Positions 57,264 through 64,000 of a stretch of 64,000 nucleotides of DNA are shown here, piece by piece. The stretch is from Rhizobium sp. Root1212 (GTDB lineage: Bacteria > Pseudomonadota > Alphaproteobacteria > Rhizobiales > Rhizobiaceae), in the NCBI RefSeq assembly GCF_001424985.1, contig NZ_LMDA01000025.1:62001-126000 (forward strand), written 5' to 3'. Position 1 is the stretch's first letter, and every line of letters starts with the position of its first letter. The translations under genes and the position numbers were made by a program. Under the pieces are notes generated by a model. That model saw only the letters and a list, made by a program, of their open reading frames with translations, was not told the origin of the DNA and searched no databases.

Positions 57264-58733
57264 TTAGCCCACGGAGCCTTCGAGCGAGATGCCGATCAGC
57301 TTCTGCGCCTCGACGGCGAATTCCATCGGCAGCTCCTGGATGACTTCCTTGACAAAGCCGTTGACGATCAAGGCGATCGCCGCTTCGGTGGGAATGCCGC
57401 GTTGCAGGCAGTAGAACAGCTGGTCTTCGGAAATCTTCGACGTCGTGGCTTCGTGCTCGAACTGTGCCGTCGAGTTCTTCGCCTCGATGTAGGGCACGGT
57501 ATGGGCGCCGCACTTGTCGCCGATCAGCAGACTATCGCACTGGGTGAAGTTGCGGGCGTTCGATGCCTTGCGGTGGGTCGAGACCTGGCCGCGATAGGTG
57601 TTCTGGCTGAAGCCGGCGGCGATGCCCTTGGAGACGATACGGCTCGACGTGTTCTTGCCGAGGTGGATCATCTTGGTGCCGCTGTCGATCTGCTGATGGC
57701 CGTTGGAAACGGCGATCGAGTAGAATTCGCCGCGGCTGTCGTCGCCGCGCAGGATGCAGCTCGGATATTTCCAGGTGATCGCCGAGCCGGTTTCGACTTG
57801 CGTCCACGAAATCTTCGAGCGCGCACCACGGCAATCGCCGCGCTTGGTAACGAAATTGTAGATGCCGCCCTTGCCGTTCTTGTCGCCCGGATACCAGTTC
57901 TGGACGGTGGAATACTTGATTTCGGCATCGTCAAGAGCAACGAGTTCGACCACGGCGGCGTGCAGTTGGTTTTCATCGCGCTGCGGCGCGGTGCAGCCTT
58001 CAAGGTAGGAGACGTAGGCGCCCTCTTCCGCGATAATCAGGGTGCGCTCGAACTGGCCGGTGTCCTTCTCGTTGATGCGGAAATAAGTCGACAACTCCAT
58101 CGGGCAACGCACGCCCTTCGGCACGAAGACGAAGGAGCCGTCGGTGAAGACAGCCGAGTTCAGCGTCGCATAATAGTTATCGGTGGTCGGGACGACCGAG
58201 CCCAGATACTTTTTCACGAGATCTGGATGCTCGCGGATGGCTTCCGAGATCGACATGAAGATCACGCCGGCCTTCTTCAGCTCTTCCTTGAAGGTGGTGA
58301 CGACGGAGACCGAATCGAAAACGGCATCGACGGCGATCTTCGAGGTCTTCACGCCGGCCAGCATTTCCTGTTCGCGGAGCGGAATGCCGAGCTTCTCGTA
58401 AACCTTCAGGAGTTCCGGATCGACTTCGTCGAGCGACTTCGGGCCGGTCTGGCCCTTCGGTGCCGCGTAGTAGTAGATGTCGTTGAAGTCGATCTTCGGA
58501 TATTCGACGCGCGCCCACTTCGGCTCTTCCAGAGTCAGCCAGCGGCGATAGGCGTCAAGGCGCCATTCGAGCATCCATTCCGGCTCCTGCTTCTTGTCCG
58601 AAATGAAGCGGATGATATCTTCGGAAAGGCCCTTGGGCGCCTTGTCCATCTCGATCTTGGTTTCAAAACCGTATTTGTACTGGTCCACATCGATCAGCGC
58701 GACCTGATCGATCGTTTCCTGGACAGCTGGCAT
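57264..58733 (-). CDS. sufB: SufB, Fe-S scaffold subunit
   Basis: 489 residues. Core beta-helix with [48 protein letters not shown], and the essential [12 protein letters not shown] Cys. It builds clusters with SufC and SufD. GGAGAACGAC before ATG. 140 bases after the first desulfurase, the longest gap in the operon. Confidence 0.96.
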   Translation of the reverse strand: MPAVQETIDQVALIDVDQYKYGFETKIEMDKAPKGLSEDIIRFISDKKQEPEWMLEWRLDAYRRWLTLEEPKWARVEYPKIDFNDIYYYAAPKGQTGPKSLDEVDPELLKVYEKLGIPLREQEMLAGVKTSKIAVDAVFDSVSVVTTFKEELKKAGVIFMSISEAIREHPDLVKKYLGSVVPTTDNYYATLNSAVFTDGSFVFVPKGVRCPMELSTYFRINEKDTGQFERTLIIAEEGAYVSYLEGCTAPQRDENQLHAAVVELVALDDAEIKYSTVQNWYPGDKNGKGGIYNFVTKRGDCRGARSKISWTQVETGSAITWKYPSCILRGDDSRGEFYSIAVSNGHQQIDSGTKMIHLGKNTSSRIVSKGIAAGFSQNTYRGQVSTHRKASNARNFTQCDSLLIGDKCGAHTVPYIEAKNSTAQFEHEATTSKISEDQLFYCLQRGIPTEAAIALIVNGFVKEVIQELPMEFAVEAQKLIGISLEGSVG

Positions 58734-58873
58734 GTCGTTCTCCAATCTTGCCGGATACAAGGTCCGGTAGCTTGTCATTCCGATACGTTTCTGCGTATCG
58801 CTTATGTAATGGCTAAAGGGCGATTTTCACCCCGTTTGCCAAGCGGAAAATTCCATTTCCGCAGCTTTTCTGA

Positions 58874-60040
58874 TCAGGCGGCCGCGACCGGAAGCCGTCG
58901 CCGCCCGGAAATCTTCGCAAAGACCGCCGCGCAGCGGTCGATCTCGGCATCCGTGGTGCCCGGCCCGATGGAAATTCGAAGCGCGCCCTGCCCTGCATCA
59001 TGGCCCATGGCCGTCAGCACGTAGCTCTGCCCGACCTTGCCCGAGGAGCAGGCCGAGCCGGCTGACAGTGCGACGCCTTCAAGATCGAAGGCGATCTGCC
59101 CGGTCTCCGCCTTCAGGCATGGAAGCGTGAAGAAAGAGGTATTGCCGATGCGCCGATCACCCTTGCCATGGATCAGCACGTCAGGGGCTGCCGCAAGCAT
59201 GGCTGCTTCCAGCCGATCGCGCTTAGCAGCAATCGCAGCCATACGCTCATCGATGCCTTTGGCCGCAACATCTGCTGCAGCGCCAAAGCCAGCGATGGCC
59301 ATCGGGTTTTCCGTTCCCGAACGATGGCCCTTCTCCTGCCCGCCGCCGCGGATCAAGGCGGATGGCATCAAGATTTCACCGCGGGCGACAAGTGCGCCCG
59401 CACCCTTCGGGCCGCCGATCTTATGGGACGAGACGACCATGAAATCCGCCCCAATCACTTCGATCGACAGCGGCACGCGGCCCGCAGCCTGCACCGCATC
59501 GACCACGAAGATACCGCCGACCTCTTTCACCAGCGCCGCCGCAGCCTCGACCGGCTGGATGATGCCGGTCTCGTTGTTGGCGAGCATCACGGCGACCATC
59601 GGCAAGCCACCCGCGCGGTCATGCGAGGCAAGGGCCGCCTTCAGCGCATCGAGATCGATCATGCCGGCGGGCGTGACCGGAACCTCCTGCACGTCATTTT
59701 TGGCGAAACGTCCGCCTTCGCGCAACGCTGGATGCTCGATTGCGGAAACATAAAGCCGGCCGATCTTCAGCGGCGTCTTGCCCATGCGGAAATCCGGGGT
59801 GAGCACCAGATTGGCGGCTTCGGTCGCGCCGCTCGTAAAGATCACGCTGGCCGGAGAAGCGCCGCAAAGCGCCGCTACGGAGCGGCGCGCATTTTCGATC
59901 ATCATGCGTATCCGCCGGCCCTCGGCATGAACGGAAGAGGCATTGCCGACGAGATCGAGCGCGCTCACGCAGGCCTCACGCGCTTCGGAAAGAAGCGGCG
60001 CCGTCGCATTCCAGTCCATGTAGATGCGCGCCTGCGTCAT
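58874..60040 (-). CDS. Second cysteine desulfurase, NifS/IscS type (SufS2)
   Basis: 388 residues. PLP lysine in VVSSHKIGGPKG and catalytic Cys loop in SAGSACSSGKVGQ mark class I (IscS/NifS) rather than SufS. It begins the suf operon, the order seen in other rhizobia (sufS2-B-C-D-S1-T-A). The ATG at 60040 follows AAGGATC. Likely under the Irr/RirA boxes upstream. Confidence 0.92.
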   Translation of the reverse strand: MTQARIYMDWNATAPLLSEAREACVSALDLVGNASSVHAEGRRIRMMIENARRSVAALCGASPASVIFTSGATEAANLVLTPDFRMGKTPLKIGRLYVSAIEHPALREGGRFAKNDVQEVPVTPAGMIDLDALKAALASHDRAGGLPMVAVMLANNETGIIQPVEAAAALVKEVGGIFVVDAVQAAGRVPLSIEVIGADFMVVSSHKIGGPKGAGALVARGEILMPSALIRGGGQEKGHRSGTENPMAIAGFGAAADVAAKGIDERMAAIAAKRDRLEAAMLAAAPDVLIHGKGDRRIGNTSFFTLPCLKAETGQIAFDLEGVALSAGSACSSGKVGQSYVLTAMGHDAGQGALRISIGPGTTDAEIDRCAAVFAKISGRRRLPVAAA

Positions 60041-60158
60041 GATCCTTGCCAAACAGCGGCCCCAACCCATCTAAAGGCAAACGGCCGATGCATTTTTCTT
60101 GAAATTTTCGCTTCGCTTGCCGTAAGAGACGACACCCGCCACGGAAGTCCGTGACCAG

Positions 60159-60175
60159 TTTTGAACGGTTCTAAA
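60159..60175. promoter_or_regulatory. Candidate Irr box (ICE motif)
   Basis: TTTTGAA, CGG, TTCTAAA: one mismatch from TTTAGAA-N3-TTCTAAA. It lies between the divergent sufS2 and hydrolase genes, 119 bases before sufS2. Extra half-sites TTCTAGAA (60181-60188) and TTTAGAA (60233-60239) are near. Confidence 0.65.
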
Positions 60176-60192
60176 CTGAGTTCTAGAAAAGC

Positions 60193-60207
60193 TGACTGTA
60201 TTCGTCA
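60193..60207. promoter_or_regulatory. Candidate RirA box (IRO-like)
   Basis: TGA, nine bases (CTGTATTCG), TCA fits the IRO consensus TGA-N9-TCA. Weak alone, but its place 18 bases from the Irr box and before the suf operon makes it credible. Confidence 0.45.
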
Positions 60208-60262
60208 AGACAGTTCAGCCGCTGAAACGGCTTTTAGAACCCGATCCATACCCGGAGTAACA

Positions 60263-60940
60263 ATGCCCGAAGTCATTTTCAACGGCCCCGCCGGACGCCT
60301 TGAAGGCCGCTACCAGCCTTCCAAGCAGAAGAATGCACCGATCGCTATCGTGCTGCATCCGCATCCTCAGTTCGGCGGCACGATGAACAACCAGATCGTC
60401 TACCAGCTGTTCTATATGTTCCAGAAGCGTGGCTTCACCACGCTCCGCTTCAACTTCCGCTCCATCGGCCGCAGTCAGGGCGAATTCGACCACGGCGCCG
60501 GCGAGCTTTCGGATGCCGCGTCGGCCCTCGATTGGGTGCAGAGCATGCACCCAGATTCGAAGAGCTGCTGGGTCGCCGGCTATTCCTTCGGCGCGTGGAT
60601 CGGCATGCAGCTCCTGATGCGCCGCCCGGAGATCGAAGGCTTTATGTCGATCGCGCCGCAGCCGAACACCTATGACTTCTCGTTCCTGGCGCCCTGCCCG
60701 TCCTCCGGCCTGATCATCAATGGCGATGTCGACAAGGTGGCGCCGGAGAAGGACGTCAACAATCTCGTCGAAAAGCTGAAGGCGCAGAAGGGCATTCTCA
60801 TCACCCACAAGACGGTGCCGGGTGCGAACCACTTCTTCAACGGCCAGGTCGAAACGCTGATGACCGAGTGCGAGGATTACCTCGACCGCCGCCTGAACGG
60901 CGAGTTGACGCCGGAACCGGCGGCCAAGCGCATCCGCTGA
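60263..60940 (+). CDS. Alpha/beta hydrolase
   Basis: 225 residues. HPHPQFGGTMNN holds the oxyanion loop, nucleophile elbow GYSFGAW, and GANHFF the His. This subgroup (about 220 residues, HPHPxxGG) is widespread in proteobacteria; substrate unknown. CCCGGAGTAACA before ATG; an upstream frame from 60161 is unlikely. Divergent from sufS2, so it may share its iron control. Confidence 0.88.
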   Translation: MPEVIFNGPAGRLEGRYQPSKQKNAPIAIVLHPHPQFGGTMNNQIVYQLFYMFQKRGFTTLRFNFRSIGRSQGEFDHGAGELSDAASALDWVQSMHPDSKSCWVAGYSFGAWIGMQLLMRRPEIEGFMSIAPQPNTYDFSFLAPCPSSGLIINGDVDKVAPEKDVNNLVEKLKAQKGILITHKTVPGANHFFNGQVETLMTECEDYLDRRLNGELTPEPAAKRIR

Positions 60941-61156
60941 GAACAGCCGCAAGGAATGTCATCGCCTCTGCTTCTTCTGGGGTGATGACCTGTGCGAACT
61001 TGAAAATCGCCTGCTTCGGCAAACCATGTTAGGATATGATTTGCTGAGCGGAAGACGGCCGATACGGACGAAAGCGCCGGAACGATATGCATCTCCCGGC
61101 CGTTCCCAGCCAGACGACAATGCAAAAGACGTTTGAGATGGCACAGGGAGAAAAAC

Positions 61157-61399
61157 ATGACCAGAGTTGTCTATTCGATCGTGGAGCATGATGGCGGCTG
61201 GGCCTACAAGCTCGGCAGTGTCTTTTCCGAAAGTTATCCCACCCGCGAACACGCGCTGGCTGCAGCGAAGGCTGCGGCGGCCGAGCAGCAGGTCGGCGGC
61301 GAGGATGAGGAAATCAGCTTCCAAGACGACAAGGGGCTCTGGCACTACGAGCATGCCGAAGGCGGCGACCGGCCGGAAGCAATCGTCGAAGACAAGTAA
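61157..61399 (+). CDS. DUF2188 family protein
   Basis: 80 residues. VVYSIVEHDGGWAYKLGSVFSESYPTREHALAAA is the DUF2188 beta-beta-alpha pattern; acidic end. Function unknown. CAGGGAGAAAAAC before ATG; terminator follows. Confidence 0.85.
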   Translation: MTRVVYSIVEHDGGWAYKLGSVFSESYPTREHALAAAKAAAAEQQVGGEDEEISFQDDKGLWHYEHAEGGDRPEAIVEDK

Positions 61400-61720
61400 A
61401 CGGCAAAATAAGGCCCTTCTCCGTGACCGGAGAAGGGCAATATTGTTTTGGTGCTGAAAAACCGAAGTCGCCCTCGGCAAGTTCATATCGCGCCGAACGA
61501 AGCACTTCTGCAAGCGTTACCCAAAATTAACCTTCACAGGTAGGGTTAACGCCGATGGGCTGAAACGCCCCTATACGAATTTTCGACATCAGATCAGATG
61601 CTTGAGGCGGCAAGCTCATAGAATTTATTTACATCAAATCGTAAGTATTATCGAAGCGTTATCATTCGCAAGCTGTCTTCGTTTGGGACATGAACCGTTG
61701 TGGGACGGGAGGAATTGGAC
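61400..61720. other. 321-base gene-free gap
   Basis: It starts with the DUF2188 terminator, then a TTAACC/GGTTAA inverted pair (61527-61549), GGGC/GCCC arms near 61557-61570, and an AT-rich stretch (61605-61670) that looks like the promoter of the DUF4864 gene. No ORF or known RNA recognised. Confidence 0.6.
61413..61438 (+). terminator. Terminator after DUF2188 gene
   Basis: GCCCTTCTCCG and CGGAGAAGGGC, 11-base perfect stem, four-base loop; poor T-tract. Confidence 0.8.
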
Positions 61721-62140
61721 ATGACGTTCAATACGAGACATTTCGTCGTTCTGGCCGCCCTGCTGCTGCCATTCAGCGCCCACGCCGTGGAGCCCGTCGA
61801 CACCGCGCAATCGATCATCCAGCACCAGATCGAGGCCTTCCTTGCCGACAACAAGGCGGAGGCCTATTCCTTCGCCTCGCCGCAGATTCGCAGCAAGTTT
61901 CCGAACCAGGATATCTTCTTCGACATGGTAAGGCGCGGCTATGCGCCGGTCTATCGTCCCGGCAACTTCGCCTTCGGCCGCAGCAAGGTCGTCGGCGGGA
62001 CGATCGTACAGGAGGTGCTGATTTCGGCACCCGACGGGAAGGACTGGACCGCTCTCTATTTTCTCGAAAAGCAGCCTGATGGCAGCTACAAGATCAACGG
62101 CGTACAGATGCTGCAACAGGCGCCGGGGCCGGAAATCTGA
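61721..62140 (+). CDS. DUF4864 family exported protein
   Basis: 139 residues. Signal peptide (1-21, ending SAHA). The mature part IQHQIEAFLADNKAEAYSFASPQIRSKFPN and VQEVLISAPDGKDWTALYFLEKQPDGSYKINGV is the DUF4864 fold, related to NTF2-like folds. Unknown function. Start after GGGAGGAATTGGAC. Confidence 0.85.
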   Translation: MTFNTRHFVVLAALLLPFSAHAVEPVDTAQSIIQHQIEAFLADNKAEAYSFASPQIRSKFPNQDIFFDMVRRGYAPVYRPGNFAFGRSKVVGGTIVQEVLISAPDGKDWTALYFLEKQPDGSYKINGVQMLQQAPGPEI

Positions 62141-62164
62141 GCCCCGCGCCTGCTCCGGTTTGCC

Positions 62165-63298
62165 TTATTGGCGGTTTATGGCCTCGCCGCGCGCCCAGCC
62201 TTCCTGCGTCTCGGCCATGAAGTCGGTATAGCGGCCTTCCTCGATCGCCTTGCGGATGCCGGCCATCAGATCCTGGTAGTAGGAAAGATTGTTCCAGGTT
62301 AGCAACATGCCGCCGAGCGCCTCGTTGGCGCGCACGAGGTGATGCAGGTAGGCGCGCGAATAATCCCGCGACGCCGGGCACGCGGACTGGTCGTCCAGCG
62401 GCTGCAGGTCTTCGGCATGACGGGCATTGCGGATGTTGATACGGCCATGGCGGGTGAACGCCAGACCATGGCGGCCCGAGCGGGTCGGCATGACGCAGTC
62501 GAACATATCGATACCGCGGGCGACCGATTTAAGCATATCATCCGGCGTACCGACGCCCATCAGGTAACGCGGCTTTTCAGTCGGCAAATGCGGGCTTGTC
62601 GTGTCGATCATGTCCAGCATGACGGCCTGCGGCTCGCCCACGGCAAGACCGCCGATCGCATAGCCCTTGAGGTCGAGCCCTGCCAGCGCCTGCGCGGAGC
62701 GCACGCGAAGCTCTGGGATATCGCCGCCCTGCACGATGCCGAACATCGCCTTGCCCGGTTGATCGCCGAAGGCGACCTTGCAGCGTTCGGCCCAGCGATA
62801 GGACATTTCCATCGCTCGCTCGATGTCCTTCGGCTCCGCCGGCAGGCGCACGCATTCGTCGAGCTGCATCTGGATATCGCTGTCCAGCAGGCCCTGAATC
62901 TCGATCGAGCGCTCCGGCGACATATGGTGCAGCGAACCGTCGACGTGGCTCTTGAACGTCACGCCCTGCTCATCGAGCTTGCGCAGGCCCGACAGCGACA
63001 TGACCTGAAAACCGCCCGAGTCCGTCAGGATCGGATATGGCCAGCGGATCAGGTTGTGCAGGCCGCCGAGGCGCGCGACACGCTCCGGGCCGGGGCGCAG
63101 CATCAGGTGATAGGTGTTGCCGAGGATGATATCGGCGCCGACCTCACGCACCTGGTCGAGATACATGGCCTTGACGGTACCAACGGTTCCAACCGGCATG
63201 AAGGCCGGGGTACGGATCGTGCCGCGCGGCATGGATACTTCGCCGCGACGGGCCTTGCCATCGGTCGCAAGCAGTTTGAATTCGAAATTCTCGGTCAT
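62165..63298 (-). CDS. tgt: Queuine tRNA-ribosyltransferase
   Basis: 377 residues, TIM barrel that exchanges guanine 34 for preQ1. Motifs: [35 protein letters not shown], and D in [13 protein letters not shown]. The usual zinc triplet CxCxxC near YSRAYLHHL reads Ser-Ala-Cys-Pro-Ala-Ser, so two of three Cys are Ser. The real start overlaps the queA stop as ATGA; a frame back to 63517 lies over queA. Confidence 0.94.
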   Translation of the reverse strand: MTENFEFKLLATDGKARRGEVSMPRGTIRTPAFMPVGTVGTVKAMYLDQVREVGADIILGNTYHLMLRPGPERVARLGGLHNLIRWPYPILTDSGGFQVMSLSGLRKLDEQGVTFKSHVDGSLHHMSPERSIEIQGLLDSDIQMQLDECVRLPAEPKDIERAMEMSYRWAERCKVAFGDQPGKAMFGIVQGGDIPELRVRSAQALAGLDLKGYAIGGLAVGEPQAVMLDMIDTTSPHLPTEKPRYLMGVGTPDDMLKSVARGIDMFDCVMPTRSGRHGLAFTRHGRINIRNARHAEDLQPLDDQSACPASRDYSRAYLHHLVRANEALGGMLLTWNNLSYYQDLMAGIRKAIEEGRYTDFMAETQEGWARGEAINRQ

Positions 63299-64000
63299 CG
63301 GGTATCCCGGAAAAGCAGGCTGGAATCGCCATAGGAATAGAAACGGTAGCCGGAAGCGATGGCATGGGCGTAGGCCTCTTGCATCGTCTCCAGCCCGGAG
63401 AAGGCCGAAACCAGCATGAACAGCGTCGATTTCGGCAGGTGGAAATTGGTCATCAGCATATCGACGGCGCGGAAGCGGTAGCCGGGCGTGATGAAGATGC
63501 CGGTCGAGCCCGACCAAGCCTCGACGCGGCCGTCTTCCTGCGCGGCACTTTCGATCAGCCGCAGCGAGGTCGTGCCGACGCAGACGATGCGATTGCCCCG
63601 CGCCTTCACCGCATTCAGCCGGGCAGCAACATTGGTGCTCACATGGCCGACCTCGTGGTGCATCACATGGTCGTCGGTATCGTCGACCTTCATCGGCAGG
63701 AAGGTCCCTGCCCCGACATGCAGCGTCACGAAATGCCGCTCGATGCCCGCGGCATCAAGCGATTCAAACAGCCGGTCGGTGAAATGCAGGCCCGCCGTCG
63801 GGGCGGCAACAGCGCCCTCTTCGCGGGCATAGACGGTCTGGTAGTCCGTGCGGTCCTTTTCGTCTTCCGGGCGCTTGGAGGCGATATAGGGCGGCAGCGG
63901 GATATGGCCGACGGCCGCGATAGCCTCGTCCAGCGACGGGCCGGAAAGATCGAAACGCAGGGTGACTTCACCCGCCTCGCCCTTTTCCTCCACCGTCGCA
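63295..64000 (-). CDS. queA: S-adenosylmethionine:tRNA ribosyltransferase-isomerase, 3' part
   Basis: The last 234 residues; the gene starts beyond the window's right edge. Motifs: [40 protein letters not shown] and [20 protein letters not shown] are QueA. It turns preQ1-tRNA into epoxyqueuosine-tRNA, just after Tgt in the pathway. Overlaps tgt by four bases: an operon. Confidence 0.95.
   Translation of the reverse strand, partial: ATVEEKGEAGEVTLRFDLSGPSLDEAIAAVGHIPLPPYIASKRPEDEKDRTDYQTVYAREEGAVAAPTAGLHFTDRLFESLDAAGIERHFVTLHVGAGTFLPMKVDDTDDHVMHHEVGHVSTNVAARLNAVKARGNRIVCVGTTSLRLIESAAQEDGRVEAWSGSTGIFITPGYRFRAVDMLMTNFHLPKSTLFMLVSAFSGLETMQEAYAHAIASGYRFYSYGDSSLLFRDTR

Noticed and set aside
57402-59024. 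Plus-strand open frame opposite sufB
   Set aside because: Shadow; the sufB reading is full length with all motifs.
60168-60184. GTTC...GTTC near the suf promoter as a LexA box
   Set aside because: The spacing is eight bases, not the seven required.
63299-63517. N-terminal extension of Tgt
   Set aside because: It lies over queA and is unlike Tgt; the ATGA overlap is the true start.

Overview
The window is a 64 kb piece of a high-GC alphaproteobacterial chromosome, almost certainly from the Rhizobiaceae (Rhizobium, Agrobacterium or a close relative). The evidence is a LexA gene preceded by the alphaproteobacterial SOS box GTTC-N7-GTTC, a sufS2-B-C-D-S1-T-A operon with Irr-like and RirA-like iron boxes, an HlyU-family regulator, a long eukaryote-like PurC, a tandem glycine riboswitch before gcvTHP, and dense genes with short spacers. 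It reads as core chromosome: I see no integrase, transposase, phage gene, plasmid function or CRISPR array, and no change in base composition suggesting an island.

Layout. 0-9 kb: the end of a P1-family peptidase gene and a periplasmic ligand-binding protein, a flavin reductase, tRNA-Cys, lexA, small membrane proteins, a DEAD-box helicase, an M23 envelope peptidase, a ferritin-like protein and Bcp peroxiredoxin. 9-19.6 kb: a giant AsmA-like protein, tyrS/anmK, a diguanylate cyclase, wrbA, a CinA-like protein, a HAD hydrolase and an exported protein of unknown function. 19.7-32.3 kb: ilvA, a hydrolase, hlyU, a frameshifted second diguanylate cyclase, an Lrp regulator divergent from ald, then a leftward run (DUF1203, GNAT, sseA, alaX, cysK, cfa, photolyase) handling sulfur, cysteine, tRNA editing and lipids. 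32.4-36.7 kb: tRNA-Asn, two small membrane proteins, tRNA-Ser, a divergent SDR/AraC pair, and rlpA.

36.8-46.5 kb: a carboxypeptidase with degenerate active-site motifs, then tmk-holB-metG-tatD-MBL (nucleotide supply, clamp loading, translation), purC, a GFA-family protein, and a two-gene copper locus (DUF2946, then a YcnI-PCuAC fusion). 46.8-51.4 kb: glycine riboswitch plus gcvT-gcvH-gcvP, the glycine cleavage system. 51.4-60 kb: a PAS histidine kinase and the leftward SUF Fe-S assembly operon. 60.2-64 kb: an alpha/beta hydrolase, DUF2188 and DUF4864 proteins, and queA-tgt for queuosine.

I found no wholly new system. The most interesting leads are: a D,D-carboxypeptidase homologue that keeps SxxK but has lost the SxN serine and the KTG lysine; a Tgt with two of the three usual zinc cysteines replaced; a one-base frameshift in a diguanylate cyclase; side-by-side Irr and RirA box candidates at the suf promoter; and several precise uncharacterised palindromes in intergenic regions (27.4, 19.7, 34.4, 44.1 and 46.1 kb).
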